DNA of 42,559 bases, taken from positions 1 through 42,559 of the forward strand of contig CAJWCA010000002.1 of assembly GCA_913020395.1 (NCBI GenBank), given 5' to 3'. Origin of the DNA: an uncultured Cellvibrionales bacterium (GTDB lineage: Bacteria; Pseudomonadota; Gammaproteobacteria; Pseudomonadales; Cellvibrionaceae). Shown here piece by piece: positions 8,865 through 15,668 of this stretch; position 1 is the stretch's first letter; each line of letters opens with the position of its first letter. The position numbers and the translations under genes are program-made. Below the pieces are notes generated by a model that was not told the DNA's origin, ran no database searches, and saw only the letters and a list, made by a program, of their open reading frames with translations.

Positions 8865-9887
8865 ATGTTTAACAGTTATTCTCGTAAATTCTGGGGTGCC
8901 GGATTAGTGATGAGCGCCATAATGGCGGGCGTTAGTGCGTGCAGCCTTCATAAACCCAGCACAGGCGATATCATATCCACCCGTGAACTGGCACGCCATG
9001 ATTTCCCCTATCCTTCGAATTACGCCAAGGTGCTGGGTTCCAAAATGCACTTTGTAGACACGGGCGGCGACAAAGACCCTATTCTGATGCTCCACGGCCA
9101 GCCAACCTGGTCTTATCTCTGGCGTGATGTGATTCCTGAGCTGGAGAAAGACCACCGGGTAATCGCACTCGACCTTATTGGCTTTGGGAAGTCTGATAAA
9201 CCAGACATCAGCTATACCGTGGAGGACCATGCCAAATACCTCAATGAGTTTATTCAAACACTCGAATTGAACAATATCACCCTGGTGATCCACGACTGGG
9301 GGTCATTTCTGGGTTTTGATTTCGCGGCCCAGCACCCCGACAAAATCAAAGCGATTGCCTTTATGGAGTCGGTTGTGCCCTCTGACGGCAAAGACTACCC
9401 GGACTCACCTAACAAACCCATTATGGATAACTTCTTCCAGATTTTGACTGAGATCAAAACTCCGGGTGTTGGGGAGAAAATGATACTGGAAGACAACTTC
9501 TTTATTGAAGAGCTTCTGCTATCGGTACCTGGTCTTAGCGAAGATGAAAAAAATGCTTATCGTGAACCCTTTGCCAATGGCAAAAACCGATTGCCAATGC
9601 TGCAGTTCCCCAGGCAGATCTCCTTTGACGGAGTGGAGCCTAAATATGTCGTCGCGGGTAATCAGCTCATTGAGTCCTACTTGAAGACGACCCCGGTTCC
9701 CAAATTGATGCTGACCTTTACCCCGGGCGCCATTGTGGGCGACAGCAATATTCAATGGGCAAAAAACCACATGAGCAACCTGCAGCTCACTCACATTGGC
9801 GAGGGAGTGCACTTTGTTCAGGAGACTCACCCAAAAGCGATTGGTCAGACGATCAATCAGTGGATGGAAGCAAACGATCTAGACTAA
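8865..9887 (+). CDS. Haloalkane dehalogenase-family alpha/beta hydrolase, predicted lipoprotein
   Basis: The protein has 340 residues from ATG 8865, which has AGGAG nine bases upstream; an upstream ATG at 8832 has no ribosome site. The N-terminus is a lipoprotein signal ending in a VSAC lipobox. The fold carries the haloalkane dehalogenase signature: nucleophile Asp144 with Trp145 in VIHDWGS, acid Glu168 in AFMES (the position used by subfamily II) and base His316 in GEGVHFVQE. The second halide-stabilising position, normally Asn in HGNPT, is Gln79 in HGQPTWSYLW. It may hydrolyse halogenated alkanes or a related ester or epoxide substrate. It heads a likely unit with the next gene (44-bp gap) and is divergent from the CadC-like regulator. 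Family sure, dehalogenation unproven. Confidence 0.82.
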   Translation: MFNSYSRKFWGAGLVMSAIMAGVSACSLHKPSTGDIISTRELARHDFPYPSNYAKVLGSKMHFVDTGGDKDPILMLHGQPTWSYLWRDVIPELEKDHRVIALDLIGFGKSDKPDISYTVEDHAKYLNEFIQTLELNNITLVIHDWGSFLGFDFAAQHPDKIKAIAFMESVVPSDGKDYPDSPNKPIMDNFFQILTEIKTPGVGEKMILEDNFFIEELLLSVPGLSEDEKNAYREPFANGKNRLPMLQFPRQISFDGVEPKYVVAGNQLIESYLKTTPVPKLMLTFTPGAIVGDSNIQWAKNHMSNLQLTHIGEGVHFVQETHPKAIGQTINQWMEANDLD

Positions 9888-9931
9888 TAGACCATTTAAT
9901 TAAATCAACTTCATTCGAGGAATAACTAACG

Positions 9932-10663
9932 ATGAACACTTTTGCAAAATTATGTTTTGGCCTGGCCACTACCGTGGGCAGTCTCTCAGCTAACGTGGCT
10001 AATGCAGCGCTACTGGATATGAACTTCAAGAAAGGAGAAATGATCTGCATCATCTCTTCCAGTGAATACCCCTCCCAGCGAGGTGCCGTGCAGCAATACT
10101 TTAATGATACAGCACAGCTTATTGAATCAGAGAACGTTGAATTTGTAGGTTCTTTACAAGTTGAAAAGGTGCTTTTGGGGCAGCACCCTGTTCCGGGGTT
10201 TGGTTTTGTTAAGCTCCCCAGCAAGCGCAGTAAGGTTCGGCTCTATCAAGACCGACTTAACGAATGGCAACATATCAGGGAAACACGCCCAGATATCTGG
10301 AAAGAGCTGAGGCTCAACGACTTTGAGCTGCAACAGGATACAACCTTCAGTCTCGATACAGAGAAGTATTACCAACTAGAATCATTCTGGGTAAAACAAG
10401 ACAAAGAGAATGAGTTCGACACTTTTCTCAATCAAGACCTGGAACATCGCCGTAAGGTCGGTGGGCGGATTGTGCAAATATTCGGTGAACCTGACATGTA
10501 CGACACCCTCGGTGTAGAAAGGGCACCTAATGCTTACCTGATCACTGAATGGGATAGCAAAGAGGCTTTTAATCGTTACTGGGGTGACCGAAAGTCTTTT
10601 AGATATCTATCGGGACATGATGCGTGGTTGACCCGTGTACCTGCTTTGTCCAAGCCGAGTTAA
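9932..10663 (+). CDS. Exported protein of unknown function, DUF1330/NIPSNAP-like alpha/beta barrel
   Basis: The protein has 243 residues with a signal peptide ending about ANVANA (residue 26). The C-terminal half (YYQLESFWVKQDKENEFDTFLNQDLEHRRKVGGRIVQIFG ... YLITEWDSKEAFNRYW, shown in part) has the pattern of a ferredoxin-like dimeric alpha/beta-barrel domain such as DUF1330 or NIPSNAP. The N-terminal half may be a second, diverged copy. GAGG lies about a dozen bases upstream of the ATG. It starts 44 bp after the dehalogenase-like gene and is probably co-transcribed. It may bind or process a product of that enzyme in the periplasm, but this is only inferred from position. Confidence 0.6.
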   Translation: MNTFAKLCFGLATTVGSLSANVANAALLDMNFKKGEMICIISSSEYPSQRGAVQQYFNDTAQLIESENVEFVGSLQVEKVLLGQHPVPGFGFVKLPSKRSKVRLYQDRLNEWQHIRETRPDIWKELRLNDFELQQDTTFSLDTEKYYQLESFWVKQDKENEFDTFLNQDLEHRRKVGGRIVQIFGEPDMYDTLGVERAPNAYLITEWDSKEAFNRYWGDRKSFRYLSGHDAWLTRVPALSKPS

Positions 10664-10685
10664 ATACACGGTGTACACTTGTCGG

Positions 10686-10730
10686 CGAGCCTTTATTGAG
10701 GTTCGTCGCTTACTGTCACCCCGGTGACAG
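10686..10730. terminator. Tandem hairpins after the dehalogenase-like unit
   Basis: CGAGCCT-TTATTG-AGGTTCG (10686-10705, one G-U pair) is followed by CTGTCAC-CCCG-GTGACAG (10713-10730). They lie 22 bp after the stop of the exported protein and about 60 bp before the dioxygenase start. Neither has a T tract, so they could be a weak terminator or an RNA-stabilising element. Confidence 0.4.
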
Positions 10731-10790
10731 GTTGCCCTGGGTAGTCCCCGTTAGGCTAGGTATCCAATATGAGCCATCAAGTGGATTATC

Positions 10791-11621
10791 ATGGATATAG
10801 AACCTTACGCGCCTGGTTGTGGTGCATTAGTCAGCGGCATTCAACTCTCAAGCTTAACAGACACAGAACTCCTGCAGATTCGTGAAGCCTTTGTCAGTCA
10901 TGGTCTTTTGTTTTTCCGTGACCAGGTTTTCACTCCAGCAGAGCATTTACGTTTCGCCAGACGTTACGGAGACATTGTACTGAATAAGTTTTTTGCTCCG
11001 GTTAAAGGTTTTCCCGACATTGCGGAAGTGCGTAAAGAGAAACATCATCAAACGAACATAGGGGGAGGGTGGCACACCGACCACTCCTATGACGAAACGC
11101 CTGCATTGGGTTCTATTCTGGTTGCTCGTGACTTACCTGACACTGGAGGGGACACTCATTTCGCCAATCTCTATGCCGCCTATGAGGCCTTGTCTCCAGG
11201 GTTGAAAAAAACTCTGGAAGGGCTGCGAGCCCTGCACTCGAATAAACATATCTATGGGAAAGACGGTTATTATCGCGGCACAGACATTGCCGATCAACTA
11301 GGGGGGATTAACGACGTGAGTGATGCCACTCACCCCGTTGTGATCATTCATCCGGAGAGTGGGCGTAAAGCGCTGTATGTGAACCCGGGCCACACCATAC
11401 AGTTTGAAGGCTGGGGGTTTGACGAAAGTCGAGCACTGCTGAACTACCTTTATACACATGTCGACCAACCTGAATTCACCTGTCAGTTTGATTGGCAGCC
11501 AGGCTCCGTGACGTTTTGGGACAATCGTGCAACGTGGCATTTTGCGCAAAATGACTACCAGGGGCAGGCGCGGTTGATGCATCGTATAACCTTGGCTGGT
11601 GTGGGTTTGGAGGGGGTGTAG
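10791..11621 (+). CDS. TauD/TfdA-family Fe(II)/2-oxoglutarate-dependent dioxygenase
   Basis: This cytoplasmic enzyme of 276 residues is full length for the TauD family, which hydroxylates sulfonates, phenoxyacetates and similar acids, releasing sulfite or the corresponding aldehyde. The iron facial triad is visible as His95 and Asp97 in GGWHTDHS and His250 in NRATWHFA. Arg261 and Arg265 follow at the 11- and 15-residue spacings seen in TauD for 2-oxoglutarate binding. The N-terminal pattern GCGALVSGIQLS is typical. The ATG has no clear Shine-Dalgarno and no better in-frame start was found. It lies 127 bp after the exported barrel protein, behind two hairpins, so it may have its own promoter. 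Substrate unknown. Confidence 0.9.
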   Translation: MDIEPYAPGCGALVSGIQLSSLTDTELLQIREAFVSHGLLFFRDQVFTPAEHLRFARRYGDIVLNKFFAPVKGFPDIAEVRKEKHHQTNIGGGWHTDHSYDETPALGSILVARDLPDTGGDTHFANLYAAYEALSPGLKKTLEGLRALHSNKHIYGKDGYYRGTDIADQLGGINDVSDATHPVVIIHPESGRKALYVNPGHTIQFEGWGFDESRALLNYLYTHVDQPEFTCQFDWQPGSVTFWDNRATWHFAQNDYQGQARLMHRITLAGVGLEGV

Positions 11622-11662
11622 CTGGCACTATGGGTGAAATGTGTTTAAATACTTGTTAAACC

Positions 11663-11668
11663 TATAAT
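11663..11668 (+). promoter_or_regulatory. Candidate -10 box for the OmpA-like gene
   Basis: A perfect TATAAT lies 51 bp before the OmpA-like start codon. The hexamer 17 bp upstream (about 11640-11645) is a poor -35 match. A small hairpin, AGAGGA-GCT-TCCTCT (11673-11687), would fall near the 5' end of the transcript. Confidence 0.35.
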
Positions 11669-11719
11669 TGAATAGAGGAGCTTCCTCTTTCAGCCCAGTA
11701 CAGCAAGGAGCTACACCCA

Positions 11720-12817
11720 ATGTCAAAAAGAGCCGCTTTTCTTCTTGGTGCGTCAATCATGTTTTCAATGCCCGCGCTGGCAGATGGTGCCGGAGACCCA
11801 TCGGGAACTTGGCGTTTAAACCCTTCCATCGGTTTGCAGGTCTTTGACGAGGACCGGAACCTGGACAATGCAGGCACCTTTATCGGCGGATTAGAATATC
11901 GCTACGATGAAAAATGGGGAACAGAACTTTCAATTATGAGTTCTTCCCCCGATTCAGATGCAGGGGGAGATGTAGACCTGTTGCAGGTGGGTGTCGATGG
12001 CTTGTATTTCTTCAGTCGAGATAAAAATCAAGAAGCATTTTGGATATTGGGCCTCGCAGCCGCTGATTTTGATGGTGGTGCAGGCAGTGAAACGCAGTTG
12101 CACGGTGGCGTGGGGATTCGTTTTCTTTCCGGTAGCTCATGGTCATTGCGTTCAAGCGCCAAAGTCATTCGTGGTTTCGAAGACGGCGATCTTGATACGT
12201 TGATCTCTGTGGGTTTCAGTTATGCTTTTGGTCAGACATCCTCCCCCTCCATAAGCAAACCCGTGGTAATGGACGGCGATGGAGATGGCGTTGCAGATGC
12301 GGACGATCGATGCCCAACTACACCAGCCGGGGTACAGGTCGACAGCATGGGGTGTGCACTTGATGGTGATGGCGACGGTGTCGCAGACTACAAAGACCAG
12401 TGTCCGAGCACGCCTGCAGGACGGGAAGTTGATGCCAAAGGGTGTAAGTTTGTATTGACATCAAACGTTGAAATAGAACTGAAGGTCAATTTTGAAACTA
12501 ATTCAGCTGTTGTGGAAGAGGCCTTTTTGATGGAAGTTGAAAAGGTGGCCAAGTTTATGAATAAATACGGCGCGGTGACAGCGGACATTGAAGGGCATAC
12601 CGACTCACGTGGGGCAGCGCAATACAACAAGGCGCTATCCCAGCGTCGTGCTGATGCAGTGAAAGGTTTATTGGTTGAGCGTTATGGCATTGATGTCAGT
12701 CGACTGAGCGCAAAAGGGTACGGCGAAGAAAAACCACTGGAGAGCAATGACTCCAGCGACGGACGCCGCGCCAATCGACGGGTTGTGGCAGTTATGACTG
12801 CAGTTGTTGAAAAATAA
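11720..12817 (+). CDS. OmpA-like outer membrane protein with thrombospondin type 3 repeats
   Basis: The 365-residue protein has a signal peptide ending MPALA, then a beta-strand-rich region of about 150 residues resembling an eight-stranded OmpA-type barrel. Two calcium-binding thrombospondin type 3 repeats follow (DGDGDGVADADDRCPTTP and DGDGDGVADYKDQCPSTP). The C-terminal domain (about 245-365) is OmpA/MotB-like, with IEGHTDSRGAAQYNKALSQR for peptidoglycan binding. It should tether the outer membrane to the cell wall, like OprF-type porins. AAGGAG about 10 bases upstream supports the start. It is monocistronic, with a TATAAT box upstream and a strong hairpin after it. Confidence 0.93.
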   Translation: MSKRAAFLLGASIMFSMPALADGAGDPSGTWRLNPSIGLQVFDEDRNLDNAGTFIGGLEYRYDEKWGTELSIMSSSPDSDAGGDVDLLQVGVDGLYFFSRDKNQEAFWILGLAAADFDGGAGSETQLHGGVGIRFLSGSSWSLRSSAKVIRGFEDGDLDTLISVGFSYAFGQTSSPSISKPVVMDGDGDGVADADDRCPTTPAGVQVDSMGCALDGDGDGVADYKDQCPSTPAGREVDAKGCKFVLTSNVEIELKVNFETNSAVVEEAFLMEVEKVAKFMNKYGAVTADIEGHTDSRGAAQYNKALSQRRADAVKGLLVERYGIDVSRLSAKGYGEEKPLESNDSSDGRRANRRVVAVMTAVVEK

Positions 12818-12827
12818 TAAACAGTAT

Positions 12828-12853
12828 ACCGCTGGGGCTCGATCTCCAGCGGT
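12828..12853. terminator. Bidirectional terminator between OmpA-like gene and convergent binding protein
   Basis: ACCGCTGGGG (12828-12837), loop CTCGAT, CTCCAGCGGT (12844-12853) forms a 10-bp stem with one G-U pair. It lies 10 bp after the OmpA-like stop and 16 bp before the convergent gene end. The following sequence is AT-rich with a TTTT at about 12867. Confidence 0.7.
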
Positions 12854-12868
12854 GCAGTAATTAGTGTT

Positions 12869-13633
12869 TTACTTGAGTGTTTCTAGAATATGATACTCGT
12901 GATTGATGGCATTAATCTGTTCGACGTTGTCGCGCAGAAACTGATTGAACTGTTCGAGCACCTTCGGCTGTTTAACTGTAGACAGGTGGAAGGGAAAACG
13001 AGTAGACGCTAGTGATTTACTCATGACCAAGCTTCTTCTGGCGCTCATTTCCGACAAATGATAATTGGCCACCGACAGCTCCATGTCGGTGCCATCTGCC
13101 CGCCCAAGCAAGACCATTTTCAGAGCAGACTGTGCATCGCTGACTTCCAGTATTCGCACGCCATTGAGCTTGCCTTCCCACAAGGTGGGTGTGAACCCTC
13201 GAATAACTGCCAAAGTCTTAATTTTTTCAAGGGCTGGCTCATCAATGTTTTTCGGAACCACTGTTCCACTTACGATGTGCACAACAGGGTCGCTGTAATA
13301 AACGGCTGCTTCTCCCTTTATCTCCGGCGACCAGTTCGGGTGATCCGGATAGGAAAAATCGATTGATTGATGTGTTATTAAGTTAGTGCGTAAGCGGCGG
13401 ATAGGATGTGCTTGATAGAGAAGTTCGTACCCCATTTGTTGGGCAAAAAGGTTCAGAATAACAAAGGCTGCACCCCTATCTGCGCGTTTGATGGCGTGGT
13501 GCGGGAAATAATCAATATTTTCCACGCCCACTACAAACGTTTTTATCGCATCATTTTCTGTCGCATTGAGCGGAATGGATGGCACTATTATAAGGCACCA
13601 CCACAGAATTAATTTTTTAATGCGCGTTTTCAA
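12869..13633 (-). CDS. Periplasmic solute-binding protein (PBPb/SBP family 3), orphan
   Basis: This is a type II periplasmic binding protein of about 254 residues related to amino-acid-binding proteins. Features include FAQQMGYELLYQAHPIRRL, SIDFSYPDHPNWSP and a late lobe with a long helical tail. The most likely start is TTG at 13633, seven bases after AGAGG, giving an immediate signal peptide (KTRIKKLILWWCLIIVPSIPLNA). The ATG at 13660 lacks a ribosome site and would add nine residues. No permease or ATPase gene is near, so it may act in sensing, or with a distant transporter. It is divergent from another family member 249 bp away. Ligand unknown. Confidence 0.8.
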   Translation of the reverse strand: MKTRIKKLILWWCLIIVPSIPLNATENDAIKTFVVGVENIDYFPHHAIKRADRGAAFVILNLFAQQMGYELLYQAHPIRRLRTNLITHQSIDFSYPDHPNWSPEIKGEAAVYYSDPVVHIVSGTVVPKNIDEPALEKIKTLAVIRGFTPTLWEGKLNGVRILEVSDAQSALKMVLLGRADGTDMELSVANYHLSEMSARRSLVMSKSLASTRFPFHLSTVKQPKVLEQFNQFLRDNVEQINAINHEYHILETLK

Positions 13634-13882
13634 TTTTCCGCCTCTAAAAATGTTGTCCATATGATCTTACATTGTAAATTGAATCAATCGAGAATGTAGA
13701 GTTATATCGATCTTGGATAAAAAGACTCGTTTTGATGCCATCTAAGGTGGGTCGTGATTCTGTTTGTTGGCACTCTTACAGATACAGGTCATAATTATAC
13801 TTTCCACTTGTATGGGTTTATGAGTTTTAGCAAGGCTCAATTAACAAGCCAGTATAAAGTCAGCGTGGGAGGGGAGCATCAT

Positions 13883-14704
13883 TTGTTAGTTAAACATATC
13901 GCACTTGTTTCTCTGGTTTGTCTGGGAATGTATCTCTGGGCTCACAATGTTTCATCGGAAGAGCCCGCAAGCCCTCAACAGTTAATCGGCGTGTCAGACT
14001 TTTGGTGCCCCTACGTGTGCAACCAGCAGCCTGGCATGCCGGGCTACATGGTAGAGTTGCTGCGTGAGGCCCTGAAACCGCAAGACCAGGACTTCAAACT
14101 GGAGGTGGCGCCGTGGGCCAGAGCACTGCGAATAGCCAATACTAAAAAAGAGTATGCATTGGTTGGAATCAGTGAATTACGCAAGGGGCGTTTGCTGACA
14201 AATAGGATACCCATAGGGCTGGATGAAACTGTGGTTATCTCCACGAAAGATCGCAAGCTTGTTTTTGAAAACATGTCCTCATTAGATGGCTATCACATTG
14301 GTTATGTGAAAATGTCGGACAAGGCTCTGGGCAGTGACCTACATCAATATCTGTTGAGTAGAGAGCAGCAGAATTATGCCAAGGTGTCGACAATAAGTGG
14401 CAACGAGCCCGTTAATCAACTGGTAAAGATGCTGATGAGTAATCACATTGATGCAATAATTGGAAATCGACATGTTGCTCAGTTTGAAGCACTGCGGCTG
14501 AATTTCTCTGACAGTATTGATGTGGTGGGTTCGGTGGGGCACGTGTTTCTTTACATGGCCATCAATCCTGACTTTCCCGGAGCGCAACAACTCATTGACG
14601 CCGTAGATAAAGAGTTGCTCGTTATGTTGCAGGATGGCCGCTTTAGAAAAATACTGGCAGCTTATGGCGTTGATGATTGGGATCTTAAAGCGGCCCCCCA
14701 TTAA
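13883..14704 (+). CDS. Periplasmic solute-binding protein (PBPb/SBP family 3), orphan
   Basis: This is a second orphan member of the family 3 binding-protein superfamily, about 273 residues. TTG at 13883 is preferred because GGAGGGGAG lies six bases before it and the next residues form a signal peptide (VKHIALVSLVCLGMYLWAHN). The open frame extends back to a GTG at 13754, but that extension is not signal-like and has no ribosome site. Recognisable parts are GMPGYMVELLREAL, LEVAPWARALRIA and QLVKMLMSNHIDAIIGN. Two cysteines in FWCPYVCNQQPG could form a disulfide near the mature N-terminus. It converges with a third binding-protein gene only 19 bp away. Ligand unknown. Confidence 0.8.
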   Translation: MLVKHIALVSLVCLGMYLWAHNVSSEEPASPQQLIGVSDFWCPYVCNQQPGMPGYMVELLREALKPQDQDFKLEVAPWARALRIANTKKEYALVGISELRKGRLLTNRIPIGLDETVVISTKDRKLVFENMSSLDGYHIGYVKMSDKALGSDLHQYLLSREQQNYAKVSTISGNEPVNQLVKMLMSNHIDAIIGNRHVAQFEALRLNFSDSIDVVGSVGHVFLYMAINPDFPGAQQLIDAVDKELLVMLQDGRFRKILAAYGVDDWDLKAAPH

Positions 14705-14723
14705 TTATATCGCTCAACTGCCT

Positions 14724-15488
14724 TTAGTTAATAAAACTGTCAATGATTCGCGTGAATTCATTTTCTTTTCTCATCGTTGAGACTATTTTTTCAATCTCTC
14801 TGGCCCTGTAGGCATGCACAGATTTCTTTGACAAACCAATGTAAACTGGATTTGGGTCTACATATTGATAACTAACTGGAGCGATATGCCTAAGGAATTG
14901 AGGGCTACGTTGAATTAGATAGTCACCTTCAATTTGTGTGGCGATAACGACGTCAACTCTATCGGCAATCAGGCGTTTGAAGTTGTTCGTGACAGAAGAA
15001 GCCTCATCTTTTCTAAAAAAAGTTTTTTCTTTGTCGAATTCTGGAAAATACTTGTAACCTCGCGCTACGCCAACTGAGAGTCCTTTCAAGTCTTTATATG
15101 AATTTATATCAAGGTTTCGCCGCTTTAAACCATAAAATGCTTTATTCGAATTGTCCATGTAGCGAAATAAATACATGTATTCTCGCCGATCAGACTTATC
15201 GAGAAGACTCATCATAATGTCGGCACTGCCGTCGTTCATCATTCTGAGGCACCTTAGAAAAGGTGTATTTCCGGTAAAAACTAAGTCAAGGTCAAGGCGC
15301 TGGGCAATGGCTTTGGCGATATCGACCAGTGCACCTGTGGGCTCACGGCCATTGCCGTTTAAGATGTGGTAAGGCGGGTAGTGATCAATACACATTCTCA
15401 TTGGCGCCTTGCCATTGGCGAGTGCTCCAATACTTAAACTAATAAGTAGACAGGTGGCAGCGCAGATAGGTAACTTAGCTAGTTTCAT
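14724..15488 (-). CDS. Periplasmic solute-binding protein (PBPb/SBP family 3), orphan
   Basis: This 254-residue protein has a signal peptide (ending GALANG) and a complete family 3 binding fold: RMCIDHYPPYHI at the first strand, PTGALVDIAKAIAQRLDLDL, GSADIMMSLLDKSDRREYMY, then DLKGLSVGVARGYKY in the second lobe. The hinge and ligand loops look intact. Like its two neighbours it has no transporter partners nearby. Such stand-alone proteins are common in marine gammaproteobacteria and may serve uptake with distant partners or signalling. The gene runs convergent to the previous one and divergent from the sulfotransferase gene. Confidence 0.85.
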   Translation of the reverse strand: MKLAKLPICAATCLLISLSIGALANGKAPMRMCIDHYPPYHILNGNGREPTGALVDIAKAIAQRLDLDLVFTGNTPFLRCLRMMNDGSADIMMSLLDKSDRREYMYLFRYMDNSNKAFYGLKRRNLDINSYKDLKGLSVGVARGYKYFPEFDKEKTFFRKDEASSVTNNFKRLIADRVDVVIATQIEGDYLIQRSPQFLRHIAPVSYQYVDPNPVYIGLSKKSVHAYRAREIEKIVSTMRKENEFTRIIDSFIN

Positions 15489-15668
15489 TCGTAAGGGTAT
15501 TGTCAGTTGGGGCTAGCCACCAATATAACGTAAAGATCGCTTGAATGCCTGTGCTTGTGCAAAAAAACGGTTTTTTTCTAGTGGGGCAGGAGGCACTTTA
15601 TCTCTGTCATTTTCCTCTAAAGCTGTCATCATAGTCAGTCAGTTCTTTCTCGATTGTATGGAAACCAC

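Noticed and set aside
8832-8865. Upstream ATG for the dehalogenase-like gene
   Set aside because: No ribosome site before 8832, while 8865 has AGGAG and begins a lipoprotein signal.
15561-15577. A7-CGG-T7 inverted repeat upstream of the sulfotransferase gene
   Set aside because: A simple A/T run with a three-base centre; too low in complexity to call a regulatory site or terminator.
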